Below are positions 1-7,245 of a DNA stretch of 42,598 bases, in pieces; the first letter of the stretch is position 1; every line of letters begins with the position of its first letter. The translations under genes and the position numbers were made by a program. The stretch is from Verrucomicrobiota bacterium (GTDB lineage: Bacteria; Verrucomicrobiota; Verrucomicrobiia; Limisphaerales; JADLHS01). The notes under the pieces are model-generated. The model ran no database searches. It worked only from the letters and a program-made list of their open reading frames with translations, and was not told where the DNA came from. The stretch spans positions 1-42,598 of the forward strand of contig JABFSR010000009.1 in the NCBI GenBank assembly GCA_013140495.1, given 5' to 3'.

Positions 1-1
1 T

Positions 2-847
2 CTTACGAGCAATGGCTACGTGACAAACCTCATCGTGGCCCAGGCGCTCGCGGGGAATTATTCCCACGTGTTGATGGACGCCCGTGCCCACGCTTCATTG
101 CAGGACGCGGCGCAATTGTTCAACTGCCCCGTGCTCACGTTCAAACATCGCGACGTGGGAGATTTTCGCGCGGCGTTGAATCGCTGCGGACGGGGCGCGC
201 GTCCTGTGCTGCTCACGGACGGAATGTTTTCGCACGACGGATCGGTTGCGCCGTTGGCGCTGTATTTGAAATTGCTGCCACGCGACGCTCTGGTTCTGCT
301 GGATGATGCGCACGGTGCCGGAACGTTGGGGCGAAGGGGCAGGGGAACGATTGAGGCGGCGCGGGTTTCCCGTGCGCGTGTGGTGCAGTGCGTGACGTTG
401 AGCAAGGCATTCGGAGTGTACGGCGGCGCGGTGATTTGCTCACGGACAGTCCGCGCAAAATTGCTTTCGAGTCGGATGTTCATCGGCAGCACGCCTCTGC
501 CGTTGCCGTTGGCTCATGCAGCTTCATGTGCGGTCGAAATGTTGCGGCGGGACAATGGACTGCGGCAGAGATTGAATCAAAACTCAGATTACGTGAAAGA
601 GTCGCTGAGGGCTGCGGGTGTGGAACTGCCGGATGCGCCCGGACCGATCGTACCTTTGCACATCGAGGACATCCGAGAAACCGAACGACTAAAACGCACC
701 TTGCTGGCGGCGGGCATTCTGCCGCCGTTCGTCAACTACCTTGGCGGTGGCAAGCCGGGATATTTTCGTTTCGTGATTTCGAGCGGGCATACGCGTGCGC
801 AGTTGAAAAGGCTGGTGCGTGTTATGAAGGAATTCAAAAGCCGATAA
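2..847 (+). CDS. PLP-dependent aminotransferase of the KAPA synthase / 2-amino-3-ketobutyrate CoA ligase family (5' truncated)
   Basis: The reading frame runs open off the left edge, so the N-terminal part is missing; a GTG at 20 is internal, because the upstream codons still read as family sequence (SNGYVTNLIVAQ). Family members are fold-type I PLP enzymes that condense an amino acid with an acyl-CoA and lose CO2, as BioF does in biotin synthesis. Visible signatures are LLDDAHGAGTLG, whose Asp and His contact the cofactor, and TLSKAFGVYGG, whose Lys forms the Schiff base. The C-terminal small domain looks complete and ends normally. No other biotin gene is in view, so a biotin role is not established; a sphingolipid-type or threonine-catabolic acyltransferase is possible. 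The next gene is convergent, 109 bases away. The family call is firm, the substrate is open. Confidence 0.85.
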   Translation, partial: LTSNGYVTNLIVAQALAGNYSHVLMDARAHASLQDAAQLFNCPVLTFKHRDVGDFRAALNRCGRGARPVLLTDGMFSHDGSVAPLALYLKLLPRDALVLLDDAHGAGTLGRRGRGTIEAARVSRARVVQCVTLSKAFGVYGGAVICSRTVRAKLLSSRMFIGSTPLPLPLAHAASCAVEMLRRDNGLRQRLNQNSDYVKESLRAAGVELPDAPGPIVPLHIEDIRETERLKRTLLAAGILPPFVNYLGGGKPGYFRFVISSGHTRAQLKRLVRVMKEFKSR

Positions 848-956
848 GCTTTCAACTGTGGCATCGGCGCAGGAGTGTGAGAGATGTTTTCTTGCCCGAA
901 CAATCCCGCACGATGGAGTTCATGATGTTACGTTGTTTATTCGCGTTCGCGTCTTG

Positions 957-2726
957 TCACGGGAATGCAATCCAGTTCGTGTAGGCTCGCGGGCCGAGGT
1001 ATTCGTAGCCGTTGCCTTCGAGCGGTGTGCCGGTGAGCATGGCGTGGATGAAGCCATTTCTTTCCACCTGGACGGTGTGGAGGATTTTTCGGTCGGGATT
1101 TTCCTTGAGCAGGAACTGGATTCTTCCGTCGAGGGCTGTGTGAGTGCGCAGAGTGTCGTTGGTCATGCTTGTGAATGGAAATATCACACCAAGATCGCGC
1201 AGCATCGCGTGACTGCGTCCCCACGTTCCGCCTTCCGCGCTGACGAATGATTTTCCTTCGAGCAATGCGTTTGCGTCGTCGTAGGCCAGCACGGTGAGAT
1301 TGTTGTTCGTCGAAGCCTTGAGCCAGTGCGTGAGTTTGGCGAGGTGGTTCGTGGTGGCATAGGCGTAGTTGCTGTCGAGGAATGCAATGCGTTCCACGTC
1401 GCTTGGAACGCCCGCCGCGGAATTGAGCAGGCCGAACGTCAGACTGCCGCCTCCGCTGTGGCCCGTGAACACGACGCGGACATCGTAGCCGGTGAAAATC
1501 TGTTTTACGGTGATGAAGATGTCATTGCGGATTCCTGTGTCGCCAAACTTCCTGCGCCACGCCGGCCAGCTCTTCAGAGAATTTTCCAGATACGCGACTA
1601 CGACGGTCTGGTTGGTGAGCATGTGGCGCAGAAATCGTGTTTGCGCGCCGATGTGCTGGATGTCGAAATGCCAGTCGTCGCCCGGCTGGAGTGTTTTGCC
1701 GATGGTTTGCTCGATTGTGTTGCCGTTGGGCAAAGCGTAGAAGATCAGAAGCACGGGTTTGTTGGGCGCGAAAGAATCAGGCGACGGCGCATTGATGTGA
1801 ACGCGGACATCGCGGGACAATTGGAGTTCGGCGACCATCTCGCCAAAGTGGCCGCCCGGTAGAAAATCTTCAGGCCACTTCCTGTTCCACTGGCCGAGGG
1901 GTCGTGGTGTGGAAACGGTGCCAGAATAAGACGCATGCGTGATCACACCTTCGTCGCTGATCAAACCGCAGAGCTTCGGATCAGCGAGCACCGAGGCGAC
2001 GTTCATTGGCTTGCCATTGACGAACATCAGGTGAGAGACAAGCCGGATGCCGTGACTGTAATCCACCCAGTTCTCACTGTGACCGGTGTAAAGCGGTTGA
2101 ATCGGTGCGCCGTTCGTGCGATGCCAGCCGTAGATGGCGACCTTGTTTGTCGTGCCGGAAAGTTTTGCAGAAATGACAACGTCCTTCTTGTGTCCGGCCA
2201 CAAGCGCGCCGAGCGGATGTGTCCCCAGGAACGCCGCGCGTTGGGTGCGAACGATTTCGTTGTGCTGTGCGAAAACCGGAAACGTCGTCATCGCGGGAGT
2301 GGAAGGAATCGGCTGCGGTTCGAGCTTCACATCAGCGGCGGCGTAAATGGCATCCACCATCTTGCGCGTCGGCAGGGTGCAGGCGAGGGAATCGGCGATG
2401 CCTTGCGCGGTCCTGGGCGTCAACGGTGTGAGCAGGTAATCGTCATCGTTGCCGATGGCAAGATAGTCAGGGGCGACGTGAAACGTGCCGATGTTTGTCC
2501 TGCCATCGCTGATGTTGGTGACGTTTACCGGACAAAGCCGCGTGAGAAATTGAGGCACGTAGCCCAAAGCGACCCAGCCGGGAATCAACGGCTCGGAGAA
2601 TTGGTTGGTGAGATGGCGGGCGCCCAGACCCTGTTCGGAGCGCGCGGGGATGAGCAAGGTTTGGGCGGCGAGACTTGCGACGAGCGAGCAACAATAGAAC
2701 AGGGCGAACGATGCGCGGCGTTGCAT
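957..2726 (-). CDS. Secreted two-domain hydrolase with alpha/beta-hydrolase nucleophile motif
   Basis: About 589 residues from the chosen ATG at 2726. The frame stays open further upstream, but those codons run through the tRNA-Ser on the opposite strand, whereas the ATG at 2726 opens directly onto a signal peptide (residues 1-22, ending SLAAQ). The N-terminal half contains GHKKDVVIS, YGWHRTNGAPIQPL and DYSHGIRLV, motifs I associate with a domain of secreted bacterial proteins, function unknown to me. The C-terminal half contains VVFTGHSGGGSLTFG, a clear nucleophile elbow (Ser within GHSGG), after a strand rich in hydrophobic residues (VLLIFYALPNG). The acid and His are not assigned with certainty; the late NGFIHAML is a candidate for the His. 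Likely an exported esterase or peptidase-like hydrolase. It is convergent with the aminotransferase and divergent from the tRNA. Confidence 0.7.
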   Translation of the reverse strand: MQRRASFALFYCCSLVASLAAQTLLIPARSEQGLGARHLTNQFSEPLIPGWVALGYVPQFLTRLCPVNVTNISDGRTNIGTFHVAPDYLAIGNDDDYLLTPLTPRTAQGIADSLACTLPTRKMVDAIYAAADVKLEPQPIPSTPAMTTFPVFAQHNEIVRTQRAAFLGTHPLGALVAGHKKDVVISAKLSGTTNKVAIYGWHRTNGAPIQPLYTGHSENWVDYSHGIRLVSHLMFVNGKPMNVASVLADPKLCGLISDEGVITHASYSGTVSTPRPLGQWNRKWPEDFLPGGHFGEMVAELQLSRDVRVHINAPSPDSFAPNKPVLLIFYALPNGNTIEQTIGKTLQPGDDWHFDIQHIGAQTRFLRHMLTNQTVVVAYLENSLKSWPAWRRKFGDTGIRNDIFITVKQIFTGYDVRVVFTGHSGGGSLTFGLLNSAAGVPSDVERIAFLDSNYAYATTNHLAKLTHWLKASTNNNLTVLAYDDANALLEGKSFVSAEGGTWGRSHAMLRDLGVIFPFTSMTNDTLRTHTALDGRIQFLLKENPDRKILHTVQVERNGFIHAMLTGTPLEGNGYEYLGPRAYTNWIAFP

Positions 2727-2824
2727 GGCTTTGTTGAAGCAGGAAACAGCGGGGTTGGAAACAAAAAACAGCGGCGACTTCTGGCTTGCGATGAGGCAGA
2801 GAAGGAGTTTCAATCGTGGTGGCG

Positions 2825-2917
2825 GGAGAGATGGCCGAGTGGCTGAAGGCGCTGGTTTGCTAAACCGGTTTACGGCCAAAAGCCGTAACGGGGGTTCGAA
2901 TCCCCCTCTCTCCGCCA
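2825..2917 (+). tRNA. tRNA-Ser(GCT), with encoded CCA
   Basis: The cloverleaf can be folded by eye. The acceptor stem GGAGAGA (2825-2831) pairs with TCTCTCC (2907-2913), followed by discriminator G and CCA at 2915-2917. The anticodon stem CTGGT/ACCGG encloses the loop TTGCTAA with anticodon GCT, reading AGC/AGU serine codons. A long variable arm (ACGGC..GCCGT) is present, as expected for tRNA-Ser. The T arm is GGGGG-TTCGAAT-CCCCC. It lies between the divergent hydrolase start at 2726 and the first HsdS-tail remnant, so it sits at the left border of the unusual cassette-like region. Confidence 0.96.
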
Positions 2918-3004
2918 AATTTCATGCGAGTCATCCTTTCACTTCTGATTGTTTCGTACGCTCCTGTTTCCACCCGAACTTATTGTCAATTGTGCGGGTA
3001 TTTT

Positions 3005-3100
3005 GCCCACGCGTTCGCCAGCCAACTCGTCCCCCAAGACCCCACCGACGAACCAGCGGAGAAAATGTTAGCCCGGATTCGCCCGGCTGCAAAATCATGA
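3005..3100 (+). pseudogene. HsdS C-terminal tail remnant, copy A
   Basis: In one frame the bases read AHAFASQLVPQDPTDEPAEK and continue MLARIRPAAKS to a TGA at 3098. This matches the highly conserved last 30 residues of type I restriction specificity subunits (typically KAFRGELVPQDPNDEPA followed by a basic LLERIR tail). No start codon or HsdS target-recognition domain is upstream; only the tail survives. The first 55 bases match copy C (5900-5954) at all but 5 positions. Its stop overlaps the ATG of the AP2-like gene as ATGA. Confidence 0.75.
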
Positions 3101-3540
3101 ATAGACCTTCCGCCACGCCCGGCATCTGCCGGATTGATCAGCCACACAAACACAACCACGGCTTTTTTGTGCGGCTGGCCAGACGCAGGAAGATTCATTC
3201 GGCATTTTTCTCGGATAAAAAGCACGGTGGCCGGGAACAGGCGTTCGCGGCGGCGCAGGCGCATTATCTGAAGCTACGGCAGAAGTTGGGAATGCCCCGC
3301 CGTCGTTCGCGGCGTTGGAACTCGCAGATCGTGCGGCGCATGGGGCGGTCAGGAATCTATGGGTTGCAGCGAGTGATTGACCGGCGAACCAAACCATGGA
3401 GAAAATACTGGCGCGCAAGCTGGAGTCCGGAGCTGGGCGTGGTTCAGAAGAAGCAGTTTTCCATCCGCAAGCATGGCGAAGAGAAGGCCAAGCGGCTGGC
3501 CATGCGCGCCCGGCGCGAAGGCCTGCGGAGCATCAAATGA
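3097..3540 (+). CDS. Protein with two AP2-like DNA-binding domains
   Basis: 147 residues, very basic. The ATG at 3097 overlaps the TGA of the preceding HsdS remnant and directly precedes the first domain. Domain 1 (about 9-55) has GICRID, GFFVRLARRRK and then FFSDKKHGGREQAFAAAQAH; domain 2 (about 88-145) has SGIYGLQRV, YWRASWSPELG and FSIRKHGEEKAKRLAMRARR. This is the pattern of AP2/ERF domains: three strands with alternating Arg/Trp, a phenylalanine, a GG or GEE turn, then an amphipathic helix. In bacteria AP2 domains are known mainly from mobile HNH endonucleases, but no nuclease motif is visible here. It probably binds DNA as a monomer with two copies of the fold. Whether it regulates neighbours or relates to the surrounding repeats is unknown. 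Confidence 0.7.
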   Translation: MNRPSATPGICRIDQPHKHNHGFFVRLARRRKIHSAFFSDKKHGGREQAFAAAQAHYLKLRQKLGMPRRRSRRWNSQIVRRMGRSGIYGLQRVIDRRTKPWRKYWRASWSPELGVVQKKQFSIRKHGEEKAKRLAMRARREGLRSIK

Positions 3541-3550
3541 AAGTCGCGCC

Positions 3551-3676
3551 ATGCCAGTGACATTCCTCCTCAAGTCGTGTGCTTTGGCCGACCGGCTTGA
3601 AGAGAGGTTGGCCAAGTCGCGTGGGCAAGTGGAGAAGCTCACGCCCTCCACCCTCCACCACCTCCTCACCGTATGA
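3551..3676 (+). pseudogene. HsdS C-terminal tail remnant, copy B (front half)
   Basis: A 41-codon frame from ATG 3551 includes ALADRLEERLAKSRGQVEKL and continues TPSTL before losing similarity and stopping at 3674. This is the helical segment that precedes the conserved LARAF..LVPQDP tail in HsdS proteins. The tail itself is missing. The stop overlaps the start of the next gene as ATGA. The 15 bases at 3624-3638 recur exactly in copy D at 4833-4847. Confidence 0.7.
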
Positions 3677-4740
3677 GCACATCAAACAAAACCCAATCAT
3701 TTTGCAGGGAACCCGGTCAGCGCGCCTGGCACACCTTAGTCGCATTGGCTCTGCTGGGAATCTCTGCCTTCGGTGCCGACACCAATCGCTCGGTCTTGCG
3801 TGAATACGACGTATTGCGGTCGTTCCCGCCCGGTCGGCTGGCCGCACTCAGTACCCATGACAAACCCGATGCCAAAGGGCTCAGCGGCGGCAACCGGGCG
3901 ATCGGCAGTTGGATCGAGGCCGGGGCGCAGCGGGGAAGCTGTCGCGCCGTGATCGCCGCCGTCGTGGCGGGCGACCTGGCCGCCGCCGATGATGCCTGGC
4001 GTGGTATTGATGTCGCGTTTGCCCATCAGCGGGATGACGGCGGCTTTGAAGCCGAGCTCCGACCCAACGGAGCCAGCGCCAAATCGCACGGCGCGGCGGT
4101 CGAGACGGCGTTCTTCTTTTTGCAGGAACTAGGCCGGGCGATCCTCGTGATCCGTGAATCACCGCACGAGGCACATTTCCACGCCCGCATCGCCGCGCTC
4201 GAACCGAAGCTGCGCCGTGCCTGCGACTTCATCGCGGGCGGTTACGACACCATCATTCCCAAGAGCGGCCACACCGTAAACCGGACGATCATCGCGGCGA
4301 AAGCCTTTGGCACCTGCGGCCTCGTGTTGCACGACGACACCCTTGTTGCCACCTCGCGCAAGCTCATCGCGCACGCGCTCACCCGGCGCGACAAGGACGG
4401 CGTGTTCATCGAGAAGGATGGACGCGATTCGAGTTACAACGTCGTCTCGATCTATTTTGGCCAGGTGCTTGCGCTCCACGTACCGTTGCCCGAGTTTGAA
4501 GCCGCCCTGCCGGCTTCCGTGGCGTGGGAACTCACCCGGATCAAGGACACTGGCGAAGTGGACGTGACGGGCAATACGCGCACGGGGGTTGGCAAGGAGA
4601 TAGGTTACACGGGCCAGCCGAAGAAAGTGAACTATAACGAAGTGGTGCTCGCCCTGACATTTTACGGAATCGTGCATCAGGACCGGGCCGCCCTTGCCGC
4701 CGCAGACCAGGTGTTTGCCTATTCCCACCGCACGCCATGA
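3673..4740 (+). CDS. Secreted protein of unknown function, probably all-helical
   Basis: 355 residues. The ATG overlaps the stop of HsdS remnant B (ATGA). Residues 19-36 (LVALALLGISAFGAD) form a signal peptide after a long charged N-terminus. The mature part is rich in helix-forming Ala/Leu stretches and repeated His/Gly turns, for example FAHQRDDGGFEAEL, KSGHTVNRTIIAAKAFG and DGRDSSYNVVSIYFGQVLAL. This suggests an alpha/alpha toroid of the kind found in glycan lyases and unsaturated-glucuronyl hydrolases, but I recognise no defining motif. The flanking esterase, propeller glycosidase and beta-helix genes make a polysaccharide-degrading role plausible. The product ends at 4740, overlapping remnant D by ATGA. 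Confidence 0.6.
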   Translation: MSTSNKTQSFCREPGQRAWHTLVALALLGISAFGADTNRSVLREYDVLRSFPPGRLAALSTHDKPDAKGLSGGNRAIGSWIEAGAQRGSCRAVIAAVVAGDLAAADDAWRGIDVAFAHQRDDGGFEAELRPNGASAKSHGAAVETAFFFLQELGRAILVIRESPHEAHFHARIAALEPKLRRACDFIAGGYDTIIPKSGHTVNRTIIAAKAFGTCGLVLHDDTLVATSRKLIAHALTRRDKDGVFIEKDGRDSSYNVVSIYFGQVLALHVPLPEFEAALPASVAWELTRIKDTGEVDVTGNTRTGVGKEIGYTGQPKKVNYNEVVLALTFYGIVHQDRAALAAADQVFAYSHRTP

Positions 4741-4873
4741 AAAACATCGTGCGAGGCACCCATGTCGGGCTGGCGGTTGATCTGGTCCCACTGGCCAATC
4801 AGCGCCAGCCCTTGATGAAACGGAAATCGTGCGGCAAGTGGAGAAGCCCGCGCTCGCCCGGCTTCGGAACTGA
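4737..4873 (+). pseudogene. HsdS C-terminal tail remnant, copy D (frameshifted)
   Basis: The ATG at 4737 overlaps the previous stop. Its frame reads LVPLANQRQ around 4785-4810, resembling the ALADQLE helix. After an apparent frameshift the bases at 4829-4873 read VRQVEKPALARLRN and stop, resembling QVEKLTPALLARAF with a deletion. The exact 15-base match to copy B (ggcaagtggagaagc) supports common origin. This is the most decayed of the five copies. Confidence 0.5.
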
Positions 4874-4892
4874 AAGGAGTGAACATAACTTT

Positions 4893-5801
4893 ATGCCCAA
4901 TAGATTAAGATTAAAATACTGCCTGCCAATAACGGCGTTAATCCTTTTCGCAACGTCCATTTGCTGGATGACGTCCTCCGTAGCGGGCGAACCTCTGCGT
5001 TTGTCCATCTGGCCGGAAGAGTCTCCTCTCGGTGACGGGACGTCTGAAAAGGTCGAGGTCCCCATCACGGTGCATTTGCCCGCGCCGGGCGGGGCCACCG
5101 GGGCAGCCGTGGTGATCTGTCCGGGTGGTGGTTATGGCGGGCGCGTCGTGGAGGGCGAAGGACACGGCATCGCCCGATGGCTGAACTCCAACGGCATCGC
5201 CGGTGTGGTGCTGGAGTATCGGCTGCCGAATGGCAATTATCATCGCCCGATGCTGGATGCGCAACGGGCCATTCGTGTGGTCCGGTCGCACGCTGCCGAG
5301 TGGAAACTGGATCCGCGCCGGGTCGGTATCATTGGATTTTCGGCGGGCGGGCATCTGGCTTCGACTGTGGGAACGCACTTTGACACCGGCAACACAAAAT
5401 CGACGGATCCGGTCGAAAGGCTGAGTTGCCGTCCCGATTTCATGGTGCTCGTTTACCCGGTGATCACCATGGGCGAGAAGACACACCTTGGCTCCCGCAA
5501 CAATCTGATGGGAGCATCCCCTCCGGCTGAATTGATAGAGCTTCTGTCCAACGAAAAGCAGGTTACGGACAAAACGCCGCCGGCATTCCTGACCCATGCG
5601 CGGACAGACGCAGCAGTACCGGTGGCACACAGCCAGATGTTTTATGAGGCGCTCAAAGCGCATGGCGTTCCTGTGGAGTTTCAGGAATTTCTTAAAGGGA
5701 ATCACGGTTACAACGGATACCAAGGCGAGGAATGGGATGCCTGGCAGAAACGCACTTTGGAATGGATGGGGGAGCGCGGACTATTAAAATCATCCCCATG
5801 A
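4893..5801 (+). CDS. Secreted alpha/beta hydrolase, acetylxylan-esterase-like
   Basis: 302 residues from ATG 4893, preceded by an AAAGGAGT ribosome site at 4873-4880; an in-frame ATG at 4737 belongs to the HsdS remnant. Residues 1-31 are a signal peptide with a hydrophobic core (ITALILFATS) and end SSVAG. The oxyanion motif CPGGGY (77-81), nucleophile elbow GFSAGGH (Ser150), acid in HARTDAAVP (Asp239) and His in GNHGYNG (His271) form a complete catalytic set. The layout is that of the esterase/lipase group annotated in many secreted carbohydrate esterases of polymer-degrading bacteria. It probably removes acetyl groups from plant polysaccharide outside the cytoplasm. The stop at 5799 overlaps the ATG of HsdS remnant C. 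Confidence 0.82.
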   Translation: MPNRLRLKYCLPITALILFATSICWMTSSVAGEPLRLSIWPEESPLGDGTSEKVEVPITVHLPAPGGATGAAVVICPGGGYGGRVVEGEGHGIARWLNSNGIAGVVLEYRLPNGNYHRPMLDAQRAIRVVRSHAAEWKLDPRRVGIIGFSAGGHLASTVGTHFDTGNTKSTDPVERLSCRPDFMVLVYPVITMGEKTHLGSRNNLMGASPPAELIELLSNEKQVTDKTPPAFLTHARTDAAVPVAHSQMFYEALKAHGVPVEFQEFLKGNHGYNGYQGEEWDAWQKRTLEWMGERGLLKSSP

Positions 5802-5998
5802 GCGCCACCGCCAACCTTCGATCTACACAGGCTGCGTCGCTTGAGGTGGGATTGACCAAGGCGTGCGTGCAAGTGGAGAATCTCACGCCCTCCGTCCTCG
5901 CCCGCGCCTTCGCCGGCCAACTCGTCCCCCAAAACCCCGCCGACGAACCAGCGGCTGTCCTGCTGGAGAAAGTGCGGCCAACCAGGAGCGGTAAATGA
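5798..5998 (+). pseudogene. HsdS C-terminal tail remnant, copy C (intact 66-codon frame)
   Basis: This is the fullest copy. ATG 5798 overlaps the esterase stop, and the TGA at 5996 overlaps the ATG of the next gene, so it is stitched into the transcript at both ends. The frame contains CVQVENLTPSVLARAFAGQL and then VPQNPADEPAAVLLEKVR, which is the complete conserved HsdS tail, preceded by a degenerate helix (SLEVGLTKA). No target-recognition domain is present. It could be a relic, a translated coupling leader, or a small protein; the frame has stayed open. Confidence 0.72.
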
Positions 5999-7113
5999 AG
6001 AACAATGCAATACGTAGTAGTCGTACAGTGATCATTGGCGTGATCGCCACCACGCTGGCGTTTGCCCCGTTGCCGGCCCTTGCGGCCTCGGTCAAACCAA
6101 CCGCAGACATCACCACCTATCCCGACGGCCGGCCTTCGGCCAGGTTTCGCCTCGACGCGCGGGATCATGGACCGGTGCTGCGTCACGGCGACGGGCCCGG
6201 TCAATGCGATTACCTCGGCGCCCGTGACATCTGGGTTTGGAAGCACGGCGGCAGTTACTCCATGCATTACGACGGCGCCGGGACGAATGGTTGGCTCGCC
6301 TGCCTTGCCACCAGCAAAGACCTCATTCACTGGACCAAGAAAGGCCCGGTGCTCCCGCTCGGTAGCGCGGGCGCAGACGACTCCGCGTCCGCTTCCTACG
6401 GGGTGACGTTCCTGGCGGGCACGAATTGGCACATGTTCTATCTTGGCACGCCCCACACCACGCCCGCGCCGAATTACATCCCCGCCTTCCCGTATCAAAC
6501 CCTCAAGGCGCGTGGGGACTCGCCAGCGGGTCCGTGGGTCAAGCAACCGGACGTGATTCCGTTCCGCCCCCGGCCTGGCACTTACTACTCCGCCACGGCA
6601 AGTCCGGGACACATTGTTCGGCATGGCGGGGAATACCTGATGTTCTTCAGCGCTTCGACTTCAGAGCCGACGTTGCGCACGTTGAGCATCGCGCGGACCA
6701 GCAATCTCAATGGCTCCTGGCGCATTGATCCGGAGCCGATCGTGCCAGCGACTGAACAGGTGGAAAATGCGTCGCTTTACTACGAGCCAAAAAATCGCAC
6801 GTGGTGGCTGTTCACCAACCATGTTGGCCTGCGGGACGGACTTGAATACACGGACGCCATCTGGGTTTACTGGACTTCGGATCTCAACCATTGGAAGCCG
6901 GAGCACAAGGCGGTGGTGCTCGATTCCCGAAATTGCGTTTGGTCGCGGCATATCATCGGCCTGCCGTCCGTGGTCAAAGCCGGCAAGCGTCTGGCGATTT
7001 TCTACGACGGCAACGCATCGGAGAGGATACCCACGGGTGTAAAAAGCCACATGAACCGGGATGTGGGATTGGCCTGGCTTGATCTGCCTTTGGTGGCACC
7101 GCCGAGCAAATAG
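5995..7113 (+). CDS. Secreted five-bladed beta-propeller glycosidase (GH43/GH117-like)
   Basis: 372 residues. The start overlaps the preceding stop as ATGA, with an AGGAG inside the remnant upstream. Residues 1-31 are a signal peptide ending PALAA. The mature protein shows blade signatures of the GH43/GH117/GH130 type: DIWVWKHGGSYSMHYDG, LATSKDLIHWTKKGPVL, SYGVTFLAGTNWHMFYLG, ATASPGHIVRHGGEYLMFFS and WTSDLNHWKPEHKAVV. The repeated S-D-L-x-H-W turns and acidic residues near blade starts fit these families, but I cannot assign the catalytic pair or family number by eye. It probably trims terminal sugars of a plant or algal glycan together with the esterase and beta-helix neighbours. Confidence 0.75.
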   Translation: MKNNAIRSSRTVIIGVIATTLAFAPLPALAASVKPTADITTYPDGRPSARFRLDARDHGPVLRHGDGPGQCDYLGARDIWVWKHGGSYSMHYDGAGTNGWLACLATSKDLIHWTKKGPVLPLGSAGADDSASASYGVTFLAGTNWHMFYLGTPHTTPAPNYIPAFPYQTLKARGDSPAGPWVKQPDVIPFRPRPGTYYSATASPGHIVRHGGEYLMFFSASTSEPTLRTLSIARTSNLNGSWRIDPEPIVPATEQVENASLYYEPKNRTWWLFTNHVGLRDGLEYTDAIWVYWTSDLNHWKPEHKAVVLDSRNCVWSRHIIGLPSVVKAGKRLAIFYDGNASERIPTGVKSHMNRDVGLAWLDLPLVAPPSK

Positions 7114-7125
7114 GAAACCCTGGAA

Positions 7126-7245
7126 ATGAGCCTTTCGCTTTCCAATCAACAGGAAATCGCGTGCCAGGCGGAAGCCTCTTTTGAGCTGGCCGACCAGCTT
7201 GAGGTGCGTTTGTGCAGACGGATGCGCCTTCGGGAGGACTGTGAT
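7126..7245 (+). pseudogene. HsdS C-terminal tail remnant, copy E (helix only)
   Basis: From ATG 7126 the frame includes FELADQLEVRLCRR, matching the FALADQLEARLAK helix of HsdS and aligning base for base with copy B (GGCCGACC-GCTTGA core). The conserved PQDP tail is absent. The frame is not closed: it continues without a stop into the beta-helix gene, so translation from 7126 would add 40 residues before that protein's signal peptide. Confidence 0.55.

Noticed and set aside
1935..2846. Long plus-strand frame opposite the secreted hydrolase
   Set aside because: Arg/Gly-rich composition without domains, antisense to a protein with signal peptide and GHSGG motif.
2726..2918. N-terminal extension of the minus-strand hydrolase up to 2918
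   Set aside because: The extra codons are the complement of the tRNA-Ser and lack any protein-like character; the ATG at 2726 is followed by a proper signal peptide.
3005..7245. A functional type I restriction-modification locus
   Set aside because: Only HsdS tail fragments are seen; there is no target-recognition domain, no HsdM methylase motif and no HsdR helicase motif.
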